Below, in pieces: positions 48,321 to 58,652 of a DNA stretch of 64,000 nt. The notes under the pieces were generated by a model. That model was not told where the DNA came from. It saw only the letters and a program-made list of their open reading frames with translations, and did no database searches. Position numbers and translations under genes: made by a program. Where the stretch lies: assembly GCA_958450325.1 (NCBI GenBank), contig OY288261.1:18403277-18467276 (forward strand), written 5' to 3'. Source of the stretch: Agrostemma githago. Its lineage: Eukaryota; Streptophyta; Magnoliopsida; Caryophyllales; Caryophyllaceae. Position 1 is the first letter of the stretch. Each line of letters begins with the position of its first letter.

Positions 48321-49930
48321 TGATGGGAAGGGATTTGTCATGTCCCTAGCCGATCAATAAAACACCGACTAACCTAGTGGGTAGCTAGGGTAAGTCGGGA
48401 TCGTATCCACGAGGACGGTATATCAAAGCTTAGACTATGTCGGCCTACAAACGAGACTATGCTACCAAAACGACACAAAGAAAGCGATAAAAGGAAAACT
48501 AATGGTAGAGGAGAAGTATGACTAAGCTAATGATGAACTAAGCTAATGATCGAACTAACAAGTAATCTAGGGTAAACGATGGCTAACTAGGAGGATTAAC
48601 ACAAATATGGAAAGAAAGTGGGGTAGGTCGGGTTCATAGTAGTAGAAGGGTAATTGGGGTGATCAAGGGTATAGGTGTCTCCTAATCGCTAGAGTCGGTC
48701 CGGGCTCTCGCAACTTAGACCGATGCCAAGGTGGGTCCGGGCTCTCGCAACTTAGACCCTAGTCCGCGCTCTCGCGACTAAACTATTCTCGACATTTCCA
48801 CATAATAGACAATCAATGAGAAGATGAGCACAAGTATGGGAAGCATGGCCACTACAACTCATACAAGCATATCAACAAACACATAGAGTGCCTACAATGT
48901 GACTAACAACAAAGATTCACCCTTTTCCCTTAATCAACCCTAATCATCCATAATCTACCCCTAATCCCCCTACTAACCCCACAAAGAAACTACTCACTCA
49001 TTATCATGAACAAACTAACATTCACAAAAGAAACTAGAACAAACATCCAAACATTCATCATAGACAAACAATAACAATAACAATATGTAAAGGATGAAAC
49101 TTGATTGAATAACTAAGAACAAGGATAAAGAAAGATTATACCAATACTAGATGAAGAAAAGATGCAATCTTGTATTAATGAGGAACCCAAATACAATCCC
49201 AAGGTTGTCAAGCTTGGAACAATCTTCAAGAATCCCTTAATCCAAGAACTAATTATAATGATTAACTAAGGATTAAAGAGAAGATTAAACTAATGAGAGT
49301 AGCAATAATCTAGGGTTTTAGATGTTAATGGAGGCTTAAACTATTCTAGGGTAAGATAAGATGTCTTAATATTACAAGAAGGGAGTATATATATGGGTAC
49401 AAGAATGAAGGAGAAGAAAAGAAAAGAGTCGCGCTGCCCCTGTAGCTTCCCGATCGGGACGGACCATCCCGATCGGGACGGCCCTGCCATCCCGACCGGG
49501 ACGGGTTGGTCCCGACCGGGATGGGCTCACAGCAGCCATCTCAATGTTGCACCCCATCCCGAACGGGATGAGGCCATCCCGAACGGGATGGGTCTTGTAT
49601 GCCTTCCTTAAGTGCTCTTTGGTCCTTTTTTGCCTCTCATGGGCTTCCCACCGATTCTCGGGACTCGGGATCGGGTCTCGGAGGCTCGGGATCGGGTCCC
49701 AAGGTCTCGGGATCGATTCCAAGGCATCGAGTCATCGTTCCTTCACTCCGTTGGCTCCAAAATGTGTATGTATAGAGTTGGAATCGCTCCAACTCTTCCA
49801 AACCGGTCTCGGGAACCTGAAACAAACTAAAGGAAGCATAAGAAGCCCATAAATCGCTCCCAAGGAGCGATTCCACAAGGGAAATAGGACCAAAACACAT
49901 GTAAATAAGCACTACAGACTACACTTATCA
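48321..49930 (-). repeat. Element C, 5' LTR
   Basis: Right copy, 1,610 bp. Palindrome array 49447-49590 lies upstream (minus sense) of the TATATATAT at 49386-49394, so this copy should drive transcription. Confidence 0.93.
49447..49590. promoter_or_regulatory. Six TCCCGATCGGGA-type palindromes upstream of element C's TATA box
   Basis: Units near 49447, 49466, 49489, 49509, 49556 and 49576; cores GATC, GATC, GACC, GACC, GAAC, GAAC. The left LTR array (41318-41461) differs by a few core changes. Confidence 0.7.
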
Positions 49931-50318
49931 TTTTGTCTCCCCTTTTCATGTTTTAGACCTTAGCCTAGTACCTAGCCAACCCCCTAGATTAGCTCGTCTC
50001 GAACCTAGTCCAAGACCGTAGCACCCATTAGTCCGAACGCATTTCCGTCCCTGTGGATTCGACTCGACTTGCCCTAGCTACCCTAGTTAGGTTCGTTGGT
50101 TATTGTTTGGTGGCGGGATCCACGACAAATCCTTCCCATCACCCGACTTCTTTATTCAATTTCTTTATACATGATGTTAATGTCAAGCGAAACATGGATT
50201 AAATAGTAGTAATAGAGTAAGCAACGACAAATCTGTGGACTAAAAAATGGTAGGTCATGGCTAAGATAATATCTCGCGCCTGACACTTTCGCCATCTTAC
50301 TCAAGCAAATTCCACGTT

Positions 50319-50567
50319 CGGTTTACTCGACGGTAGTTTCCCGTTTCTATATGCTTCGCCATGACGATTAAAAAAATTCAAGGGCAATTGTTGACGCACA
50401 TTGGCCTTTATCTCCCCAAGCCCGCATTCACACATGGACAATTATACGTTGCTTAATCCAGGGTCGCCAACGAGAGTGGATTGAAAATTCTTATTTTTTA
50501 TAACAATAATCGCACTTCCAATCCCAACTACTAATGTGGTGTATCAAAAATTTTCCAATATGTGTAA
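50319..50567 (+). pseudogene. Helitron PIF1-type helicase, decayed C-terminus
   Basis: One frame reads FPVSICFAMTIKKIQGQ, then GLYLPKPAFTHGQLYVA, then SGLKILIFYNNN and KIFQYV before a stop. This is the conserved C-terminal end of Helitron/PIF1 helicases (helicase motifs V-VI, GQLYVALSR region). In-frame stops at about 50334 (TAG), 50454-50456 (TAA, within motif VI) and 50532-50534 (TAA) show it is dead. Only the last ~80 residues remain; upstream sequence toward the solo LTR F junction is not helicase-like. The Helitron 3' end lies 470 bp downstream on the same strand. Confidence 0.85.
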
Positions 50568-51010
50568 TCAAATTTGTATACTTGCATAAATATTGATTTT
50601 TGTCATTTTTAATATAGTTTACATTTTCATGTACATGTCATTCTCAACAAAGAAAATATGTATCTGTTTTGAATCACTTATTTTTAGTCCAACAATTCCG
50701 GTTTGGGTTGATGCAAACTTTTCAAAATTTAGTCATTGTCTTCGTCATGACGTGTTTAATGTCACCATACAATTTGCATTTACTAAAACAAATCCCTTTT
50801 TGATGGCAAAAATAACGAATCCCTTTTTTAACACCACTTTATTTACCGCTTTAACGCCATCCATGCAATTGTGCACAGGTCAATACTATATTCACAACTG
50901 ATGCATAGTTTGTCTTTCTGAATTATCTAAGTAGACTTAATTGTACTTTGCATTTAGTACAACACAATTTTTTTTGTCCATCACTTTATTTATCTTTTTT
51001 ATAATGCCAT

Positions 51011-51038
51011 CCGTGCAATTTGCACGGGACAAAACTAG
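51011..51038 (+). mobile_element. Helitron 3' terminus (hairpin + CTAG)
   Basis: Hairpin CCGTGCA-ATT-TGCACGG (51011-51027), then 7 nt and CTAG (51035-51038) followed by T. This is the standard Helitron end: short GC-rich hairpin plus CTRR at an A|T target. A degenerate copy of the same end (CCATCCATGCAATTGTGCACAGG) is at about 50852. The 5' TC end was not identified. Confidence 0.7.
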
Positions 51039-51780
51039 TTTCATGCAAAGGTCAATTAATATCAGGATTGATTGAAAATTATGGAGAAGATCTTCACTGT
51101 GAGCATAGGAACGGTTTATGAAAGTAATAACAAGTTATTAATTAAATCAAATGACTCCCCAAATCTGCTAAATAAAGAAATAAAAAGATCAAAAAGCAAT
51201 ACCAGATCTGATTCTTGAAGACGATTAAACACAGTCCCAGAAATCCAAAAAAGCTCCTCCGAACCAGAGAACATCAAATTAATTGAGTGAATAAAAGCTT
51301 CATATGAACATGAGTAAAAGATTTGGTAAATACAATTTGCAGAACCTATGCCTGAATTGATTGTGCATCAACTAATCGGTGTTTTAGTGAGTGTTTTTTT
51401 TAATTTGGTGGAGTTATTCAAGATGATAACGGAAGCGTACTCAATTACTAAATGAAACAATTCTTGACATTTTGTCCTATATGACTCATGTATCCATATT
51501 CCATATATTGGGTGTTCGTAATTTTGTTACAACCTTACTTTCCAATGACACGGTGGTTACGAATTTGAAAATAATAAAAACTCATATTGGTCGGTCTCAC
51601 AGTTAGTTTATTGTAAGCGCTCTCACAAGATGAGTAGTTATTTGAATTGATTTTTTTATTAGATGAGTTTTAAGTACACTTGAAACATGTCTCACACTAT
51701 CTTAGCGTTTATACTACATTTTCTTTATTTTAATATTATTATTATTATTATTAGACTCTTTAATTATATTTTTAAGAACA
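51039..51780. other. AT-rich intergenic DNA, nothing recognised
   Basis: No ORF with family resemblance. A short (ATT)n run lies at about 51731-51753. Confidence 0.5.
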
Positions 51781-51787
51781 GTTTTTC

Positions 51788-51814
51788 TAACGTGTGCCCT
51801 GTGGGCACACGTTA
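51788..51814. repeat. Perfect hairpin with 12-bp arms
   Basis: TAACGTGTGCCC-TGT-GGGCACACGTTA. Such a motif could be a transposon end or two abutting ends; no partner copy was found in the window. Confidence 0.7.
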
Positions 51815-52255
51815 AAAAAATAGGGACATGCTAAATCATACCCAACTTTTTACTGATTCATACCTACATTTCCCAAATTACCCTCCTCATTTTTCTTCAA
51901 TCAATCCACCCCACAATCTCTCTTTTCAATCTTTTCTCTCATCTTCCTCAAATCTGAATCAATTGACCACTTATATCTCAATCAATTCACCCCATATCGA
52001 TATTGTCCGTAACCCTAACCACCGCGTCCACCCCTTACCTTCAACAACCACCTTAACAACCACCCTAATTAGGGTTTAATCAATAAATTGGTCCACCCAC
52101 GAAAACTATTGATAAATTAAAAAAAAAAAGTCTTCTCTATGGTTTGACTGTGACAGCCGTCGAGGGTTTCCTTGCTTGATCCACAAGTTTGATCTTCGTG
52201 GTTTGATTTTCCACTTGTGAGTGGAAGGCGCTGTTTGTCCGACTCTGTGCGTAAG

Positions 52256-52403
52256 ATGACATCGATGGGGAATGAACGTGATAAGGGAAAAGGCAAGATG
52301 GGCGAGGAAGGAGTATTCGAATGGAAAGAGAACGATGTTGGGGGAGAAGCAACGGAAGCATTCGTCCTGATTGGTAAGTTATGGTCGAACAAGGCGATCA
52401 ATG
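52256..52403 (+). pseudogene. LINE-type ORF1 / DUF4283-like N-terminus, cut by element B
   Basis: ATG at 52256 opens MTSMGNERDKGKGKMGEEG..., ending in AFVLIGKLWSNKAINAR at the element B target site. The pattern hydrophobic-x-GK-h-h-(S/T)-x-K-x-h-N is the start of the DUF4283 domain found in plant L1-type LINE ORF1 and related gag-like proteins (nucleic-acid binding). Element B inserted here (TSD CTAGG 52404-52408), so the remaining ORF should lie beyond the right edge. The call rests on about 20 residues. Confidence 0.45.
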
Positions 52404-52408
52404 CTAGG

Positions 52409-54180
52409 TGTGGACATGACATAGGTCCACCCCGACGCGGCCACGCGCGGGTTTGGGGAGGCGAATGAATCTCCATATGAGAATGGATCGAATTGAAATT
52501 TAAATCGAAGTAGGAGTCGCCACCGAACTTTGTGGGAGTTCGGGCCCGTTCGAACCCACTCTATGTCGTAGTGGGCCGTGCACAGAGTACGGCCCATTCC
52601 GATGTTAGAGTTTATTGGGTTCGTCCCTTTGCATTTGATACCGATACCGACATTATCGGATATCGTGTATTGAATGACTCTCGTTGCCAATGGATTCGGA
52701 CATCCGGAAACCACGGTTCTGAGTAAGGGGTGAGGCTACGTGTTGGGAAGTTCACAAAGAACACCCAACCCCGCCCGCACTTAGCGGCCTTTACTAAGAT
52801 ATCGTTCGTTGTTCGTGTACGCGCGTTAGTTTGACGGCTGAATGATATGCAAAGAGCGTTTTGACCAAGCATGTGAATTATGGTTCAACTACGTCGTTTA
52901 AATGCATCTAAGTTAACGTCAAAGTTGTTTTAGCATGCGATGTTCATTTTAGTACAATAAAACAAACAAACAAAAAAACGATAACAGATTACAATATACG
53001 AGCGGCATACCACCCGGAATTACAATGCAACCAACGATACAATACAACAATCGCGATAATAAAGGAGCAAACGAGTTAGAAGATGTAAATATGATATGAT
53101 GAAAAAATTGTATTTGGTTTTGGAAATTGATGATTTGGTTAAGTCGTGTAAAAATATGGTGCAATTTATACTCGACTTAAATATTGATACTCGTAATATT
53201 CGATGCTTGATTATAGAATCAATATCGAATATTTAGAGTGGATTTTGAAAAAGTTGCTGAAAGATTGTGTAAAGTTTCTGAAAAATCGTGTGTAAAAATT
53301 GTGACGAAAAAAATTGTGACGAAAAATTGCGACGAAAAATTGTGACAAAAAAAATTGTGACGAAAAATTGTGACAAAAAAAAATTGTGACGAAAAATTGT
53401 GAAAGGAAGAAAAACGGGATTTGAAACACCCTCAACCTACATGCTTAATTATCTTGAAAACGGACTCGTAGTAGCGGCCTTGGCACAGGAGCATTAAGAT
53501 GTATATAGGTGAGTTATGGTGTGTATGGTTAGGGAGGGAATTTGGCGAGTTTTGCTCTCAGGTTTGTGTACGGTTTTCCTAAAATTGCCTAGAATTTCGG
53601 GTTAGTATTTGGATGTCGGGATGTTTATGGATGTATTGTTGGATGTATGAATAATTGATGTATGAATTGAACATGTAGGAGGGTGTATTTATAGGAGAGG
53701 TTTCCTGGCTTGGATGGGAAGAAATTCCTGTTTTAGATAGGAAAAGGCTTGCTTCGGGAGGAAGAAACAAGCAGTGTGGATGGAATAGGATTCCGTTTGT
53801 GGATAGGAGAGACTTACTTGTAAGGGAAGAAAACAACCGGTTGGGGTGAAGTGGGATTTCGTTTGTGGATAGGAAAGGTAGTGTGCCAGATTTTTATGGC
53901 TCGGAAATGCCTTTCATCGAGATTTGACTCGGTTGCTAAAAGTCGGTTTTGCCCTTGGTCTCGGTTTTGACCCAAATTAGTCTCATTTAACTGGAAACGA
54001 CCCACTGGGCCTGAATTTGAGGTCGGTTTGGTGAGATTTTTACTCCGCTAAAAGGTTGCGCCAATTACCATTGATTCCGAGTCCAAATCGAGCGTATTAA
54101 GTCATGTTTACGTCCGATCATCATCGGGTGTTTTTTGAGAACTGCTATAGACACCTGACGGTCAAAATGTGGGTGTCTAC
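52409..54180 (-). repeat. Element B, 3' LTR
   Basis: TGTGGACATG ... GTGTCTACA on plus. TATAAATA on minus at 53693-53686. Unlike A and H, the ~150 bp upstream of this TATA has no CTCG palindromes; it has GTTTGTGGATAGG-type repeats instead. A short tandem of AAAAATTGTGACG units lies at about 53296-53402. Confidence 0.88.
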
Positions 54181-54680
54181 AGAGCCCCCACTCTGACTGA
54201 GGCTTGGACAAGGCGAAAATCAGAGTAGCTGCCAGGCCAATCAAGGATTAAGACCTGGCAGACTTCCGGTCGGGTCGCTTATAGTCCATTAGACTTTCGT
54301 AAAAGGGCTCGCCAGCCATAAGATAGAAATCATACCTGATTTGATGCTAATAGTTCCGTGGGGACTTGCCTAAGAAGCCTTGGGTGTGCCCGTTTGCAGA
54401 CACATCCCATCTTGGAGCTGCGAGGGAGCTTGCCTAGGAAGCTATGGGTGTGTCCGTTTGCAGACAGATCATGATTCAGAATTACCCGGGAGCTTGCATA
54501 GGAAGCTATGGGAGTATCTGGGCTTTCCGCTGGGGAGTTTTTGCGAGGAGACTTCCTTCTCGAGTCTGGGTGTACCTGTATGATGCCGACACATAGCAAT
54601 TCGTATGTAACATTTAGGCGAAACACCGACTCACACTGGGGAAGTAAAAACTTGACGTTCCTTTGGGAAGCACAAGCTGG

Positions 54681-55174
54681 TAGGGGTGAGCAAAACCGGG
54701 TACCCGAACCGGTTTTCAAAACCTGTTAGGGTACCCGGTTTTTAAAAAACTCATTTTTCCGAACCGAAACCGACCCGGTTTAAACCGGGTAACCGGTTTT
54801 TTTTCATTTTGTAAACCGAAACCGAACCGGTTTTAACCCGAACCGGTTTCTATGACCCGGTTTTTAAATAAAATGGCAATCTTTGTTGTAAACCGGTTTT
54901 TGAACCGGTTTCCGAACTGGTTTCACTAATATTCCATAAAAAAAATCAAAAAAGTGAGAATTTTTTCCCTTTAAAAGTATAAACCGGTTCAAAACCGGGT
55001 ACCCGGTTTTGGAAATTTATGAACCGAATCCAAACCGGTTTTCACTAAAAAGAAACCGGTTCGGGACCTGAACCGGTTTTCAAATTCTAAAACCCGGATT
55101 TTCGGGTTTTTTAAACCGGGTTTTGGTTCGGTTTCGGTTTTTAAAATCGGTTCGGTTTTTTTTGCTCACCCCTA
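54681..55174. mobile_element. hAT-like MITE made of AACCGGTTT units, 8-bp TSD
   Basis: TIR TAGGGGTGAGCAAAA at the left and its inverse TTTTGCTCACCCCTA at the right; 8-bp target duplication CAAGCTGG (54673-54680, 55175-55182). The 494-bp interior is dominated by AACCGG / CCGGTT blocks and GGGTACCCG palindromes in both orientations, so single strands would fold extensively. The sister element A has the unfilled site (AGCACTAGCTGGTACCTG at about 18610). No transposase. The 8-bp TSD and TA-GGGGTG end fit hAT. Confidence 0.9.
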
Positions 55175-57005
55175 CAAGCTGGTTCCTGAAATGCTAGATA
55201 TATAGGCAGAAATAGCAAACATAGCAGGTAGCAAGATAGCATACAGGAAATGCAGTTAACATCTATAGACTGACTTGCGCTGGGGAAAATGATTTTTGCT
55301 TCATTTTGAAATCGAAGTCCTGAAAGCAACTCACATGCTAGGAGATAGGTTTTCAAAACTGAAAGGGGAAGAAAACAAATTTGCAGTTTAAAATAGACCG
55401 AAATTTGACCTTGTCGAAAAGGATTTTCTCAAATGGCTAGGTTTTGCAAATTTTAAAATAAGAATTTGAAGAGAGAGGTATACCGACAGACTCGACTCTG
55501 GACGTGACAGAACGAGTTGACAGACACAAACTGGACTCTCTAAGGGTTGGACCGTGACTCGGTAGGGGGGTGGGCCACCTAAGATGACAAGACTCTTAAG
55601 TTGCTATTCCGCAGCCTAGGCGAGTGACAACACGGTTGAACTCTCGGAATGAGACTGTTTCTGCAGGACTCGGCAGTAGCAATGCTATAGTCTAGTGCTC
55701 TTTTGGATCTTTTTTGTTTCGGGGTATATTCCCGAAGGGGGTGCTGTTCGAGTCCCTGACAGATTCTTGTTTTCGACTAAGTCGAGTACTAGGACACACT
55801 ATAGAAAGGAGGTTAGATTTTGAGAGTATTTGGATTATGTGAGTGGATGGAGAACTTCTGCCTGGGAGAAGCCCCCAGGACGACAAAGCTAGCTGTTGAG
55901 AACATGACAGTGTCGTGACCAGAATGATAGTGCTTTTTGAATTTGTGTTAATGTGGGTGGTTGTGCCTCTGTTGAAAGGCTGCCTACGTATTCACGTGTA
56001 GTGAAATCAAACCAAGCCGTAGTTCAGTGTTGAAAGATGTATTATGATGCCTAGTCTATTAGGGCTTTGTGTGTAACTAGCCATAGCGATGATGTAGGCT
56101 AGGTGCAGTCCCAGTGATGTCTTGATCAAAGGGCTAGAATAGTTAGGAGGTTGATCCTGTGACTGTGAGCGTTCTCCGGGGTAGCCCCCAGAGGTGGTGT
56201 GAACTATTTGGGCATGTTCTATGCCGACCGCAAGCTGAGTTCCCGTGTTTGGGGTTGGTAACTGGTTTGGATGTTTTTGGAAATGGGGTGCTAGGATGTA
56301 AGTGGCTTCGATGTTTTGACATCTGGAGCTTGATTTTGTGGAGCTAAAGCTTTGAGGGTAAGGTACCGTAATGTGGTAGGAAACGGGGAAGTCGACTAAA
56401 AATGACTCGAACTTCGATCGGGGTAGGCTTGATAATGGTGCGGGATCTGATTTCCATGTCTGGCCCTAATGGTTAGGGATATCCTATGGAGCTTGAATCC
56501 TCATCTCTTAGCCTAGGTCTCGAGAAGGTCTTGAGGGTTGTAATGTGGGAAGGCTAGATGTGGTGTTAGTTGACCAGCTTGGTTGATTCTCCTCTATTGG
56601 ATGGTATGTGTATTGATAATTTTGAATTGACCGTTTTCACTACGGTCACGGGTTTTTGAATATTTTTGGTTGACCTCTTAGCCCCGGTCTTGGGATTCTT
56701 CACTTGGATTTACCGTTTGACCTTGGTCATGGATGCCTCTTTATTATGGTGGCATGCTTTTTTTTTGTTTTTGGCCTTTTGCTTTTTCTTCTTAGGCTTT
56801 TGATTTCTTTTTTTTGTCCAACTTTTTTTCTCTTTTGTCTTGTTGGTCAGACTAACACCATAGGTATGTAGGGATTGATTGATCTTATTGGACGGGTGTT
56901 TATTGTGGGAAATAGGCTTGCCTCCCGTCTTGAACCCAAACTAGGAGACTACCTAGATTTGTCATAGGATTTGATACCGCTCCCGCTAAAGGTAGTTATG
57001 TGGCC

Positions 57006-58652
57006 TGATGGTAGGATTTGCCGTGGGTCCTAACCGTCAATAAACAACCAACTAGTCCTAGTGGGTAGCTAGGGTAAGTCGGGATCGTATCCACGGAGAC
57101 GGTATTGCGAAGCCTAGACTAAGTCAACCTAAAAACGAGACTATGCTACCAAACAAACACAAAGAAAGCTATAATTGACAAACTATGATGGTTGAGGAGG
57201 AGTATGAACTAGACTAATAACGAAATAGGCTAAAACAAGACTAAACGGAATAACTAGAGACTAACTAAACTAGCGAACTTGAGGGAATGATGACTAACTA
57301 AGAGGATGAACCAAGTATGGAAAGGAGTAGGGTTAGGTCGGGTTCTTAAGTGTAGAAGGGTAATTGGGTGATCAAGGGTGCAGGTGCCTCCTAGTTGCTA
57401 GAGTCGGTCCGGGCTCTCGCTACGTAGACCGATGTCGAGGTAGGTTCGCGCTCTCGCGTCTAAACCATAGTCCACACTCTCGTGACTATAACTATTCTCA
57501 ACACAATCACATAATAGACAAGCAATGAGAAGATGAGCACAAGTATGGGATGCATTGGCCACTACAACTCACACAAGCAATTCAACAAACACATAGAGTG
57601 CCCAATATGTGACTAACAACAAAGATTCACCCTTTTCCCCTATTCAACCCAAATCACCCATAATCTACCCCTAATCCCCCTACTAACCCCACAAGGAGAC
57701 TACTCACTCATTAACAAACTACCCATAACAATAACAAGAGAAAACAACATCTTAAACCAAACATCCATAATGAAGAACAAGAACAATAACAATCAACAAA
57801 ATATAAAGATTCATACTTGATTAAATAAACAAGAACAAGAGTAAAGAAAATTATACCAACAACAAGAGGAAGAAAAAGATGCAATCTTGTATAAATAAGA
57901 ACCCAAATCAACTCCAAGGATGTCAAGCTTGGAGAAATCTTCAAGAACCACTTAATACAAGACTAATTACAACTAGATTAAACTAAGATTAAAGGAAGAT
58001 TAAGGGAAGATTAAACTAAGTGGATGAACATTAAATCTAGGGTTTATATGTTGTAGAGAGGCTTAAGAGAGTCTAATGTGGTGTAGGATACATAAACAAT
58101 ACAAGAGGGAAGTCTTTATAAGGTTACAAGAATGAAGGGAGAAGAAAAGAATAGATGCGCGCAGCCCCTGCTCCTTCCCGACCGGGACGGGTTGGTCCCG
58201 ACCGGGACGGGATCATCCCCACCAGGATGGACTGATCCCGACCGGGACGGACCCAGGACAGAAGGTGTGTCTTTTGTGCACCTCAACCGGGACCGGTTGA
58301 GGCCATCCCGATCGGGATGAGCCTTGTAGGCCTCCTTTAAGCTCCTTTTGGTCCCTCCTTGCCTCTCATGGGTTTCTCATTGATTCTCGGGATCGGGTCT
58401 CGGAGGCTCGGGATTGGGTCCCAAGGTCTCGGGGTCAAATCCAAGGCATCGAGTGATCGTTCCTTCGCTTCGTTGGCTCCAAAAAGTGTATGTATTGAGT
58501 CGGAATCGCTCCAACTCTTCACGAATGGTCTCGGGAACCTGAAACGAGCTAGAGGATGCATAAGAAGCCCATAAACCGCTCCCAAGGAGCGATTCCACAA
58601 GGAAAATGGGACCAAAACACAACAAAATAGGCACTATAAACTACACTTATCA
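57006..58652 (-). mobile_element. Solo LTR G (Athila-like) inside element B
   Basis: 1,647 bp from TGATGGTAGG to CTACACTTATCA on plus, TSD TGGCC (57001-57005, 58653-58657). Same family as C and F. Element A has the empty site (TTATGTGGCTGTCTATG, about 20767). Palindrome array 58175-58317 lies upstream of TATAAA (58120-58115, minus). Confidence 0.9.
58175..58317. promoter_or_regulatory. Palindrome array in solo LTR G
   Basis: TCCCGACCGGGA-type units near 58175, 58195 and 58234, a decayed one (ATCCCCACCAGGAT) near 58214, CTCAACCGGGACCGGTTGAG near 58282 and ATCCCGATCGGGAT near 58304. More decayed than in C, consistent with greater age. Confidence 0.6.

Larger units (their letters stand above)
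40192..49930 (-). mobile_element. Element C: Athila-like LTR retrotransposon encoding Gag-protease only
   Basis: 1,610-bp LTRs (40192-41801, 48321-49930), TSD TTTTG (40187-40191, 49931-49935). Sense strand is minus: LTR TGATAAGTGTAGTC ... CTTCCCATCA, tRNA-Asp-type primer site at 48300-48317, G-rich polypurine stretch (GTGTGGGGGAGT) at about 41802-41813. The 6.5 kb interior has one long gag-pro ORF and no RT/RNase H/integrase, so it is non-autonomous. LTRs are almost identical. It landed in solo LTR F, a member of its own family. Confidence 0.93.
28388..50141 (+). mobile_element. Solo LTR F (Athila-like), split into three pieces by elements E and C
   Basis: Pieces 28388-29346, 39787-40191 and 49936-50141 together make a ~1.57 kb LTR running TGATAAGTGTAG ... 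CCTTCCCATCA. Perfect 5-bp TSD CCCGA lies at 28383-28387 and 50142-50146. It is the same family as element C's 1.61 kb LTRs, in the opposite orientation. No internal region or second LTR lies between the TSDs, so it is a solo LTR from LTR-LTR recombination. It carries its own palindrome array (28728-28872) and TATATATA (28927-28934). Confidence 0.9.

Noticed and set aside
50593..50901. 102-codon plus-strand ORF
   Set aside because: Overlaps degenerate Helitron 3' end repeats; AT-rich, hydrophobic, no family match.
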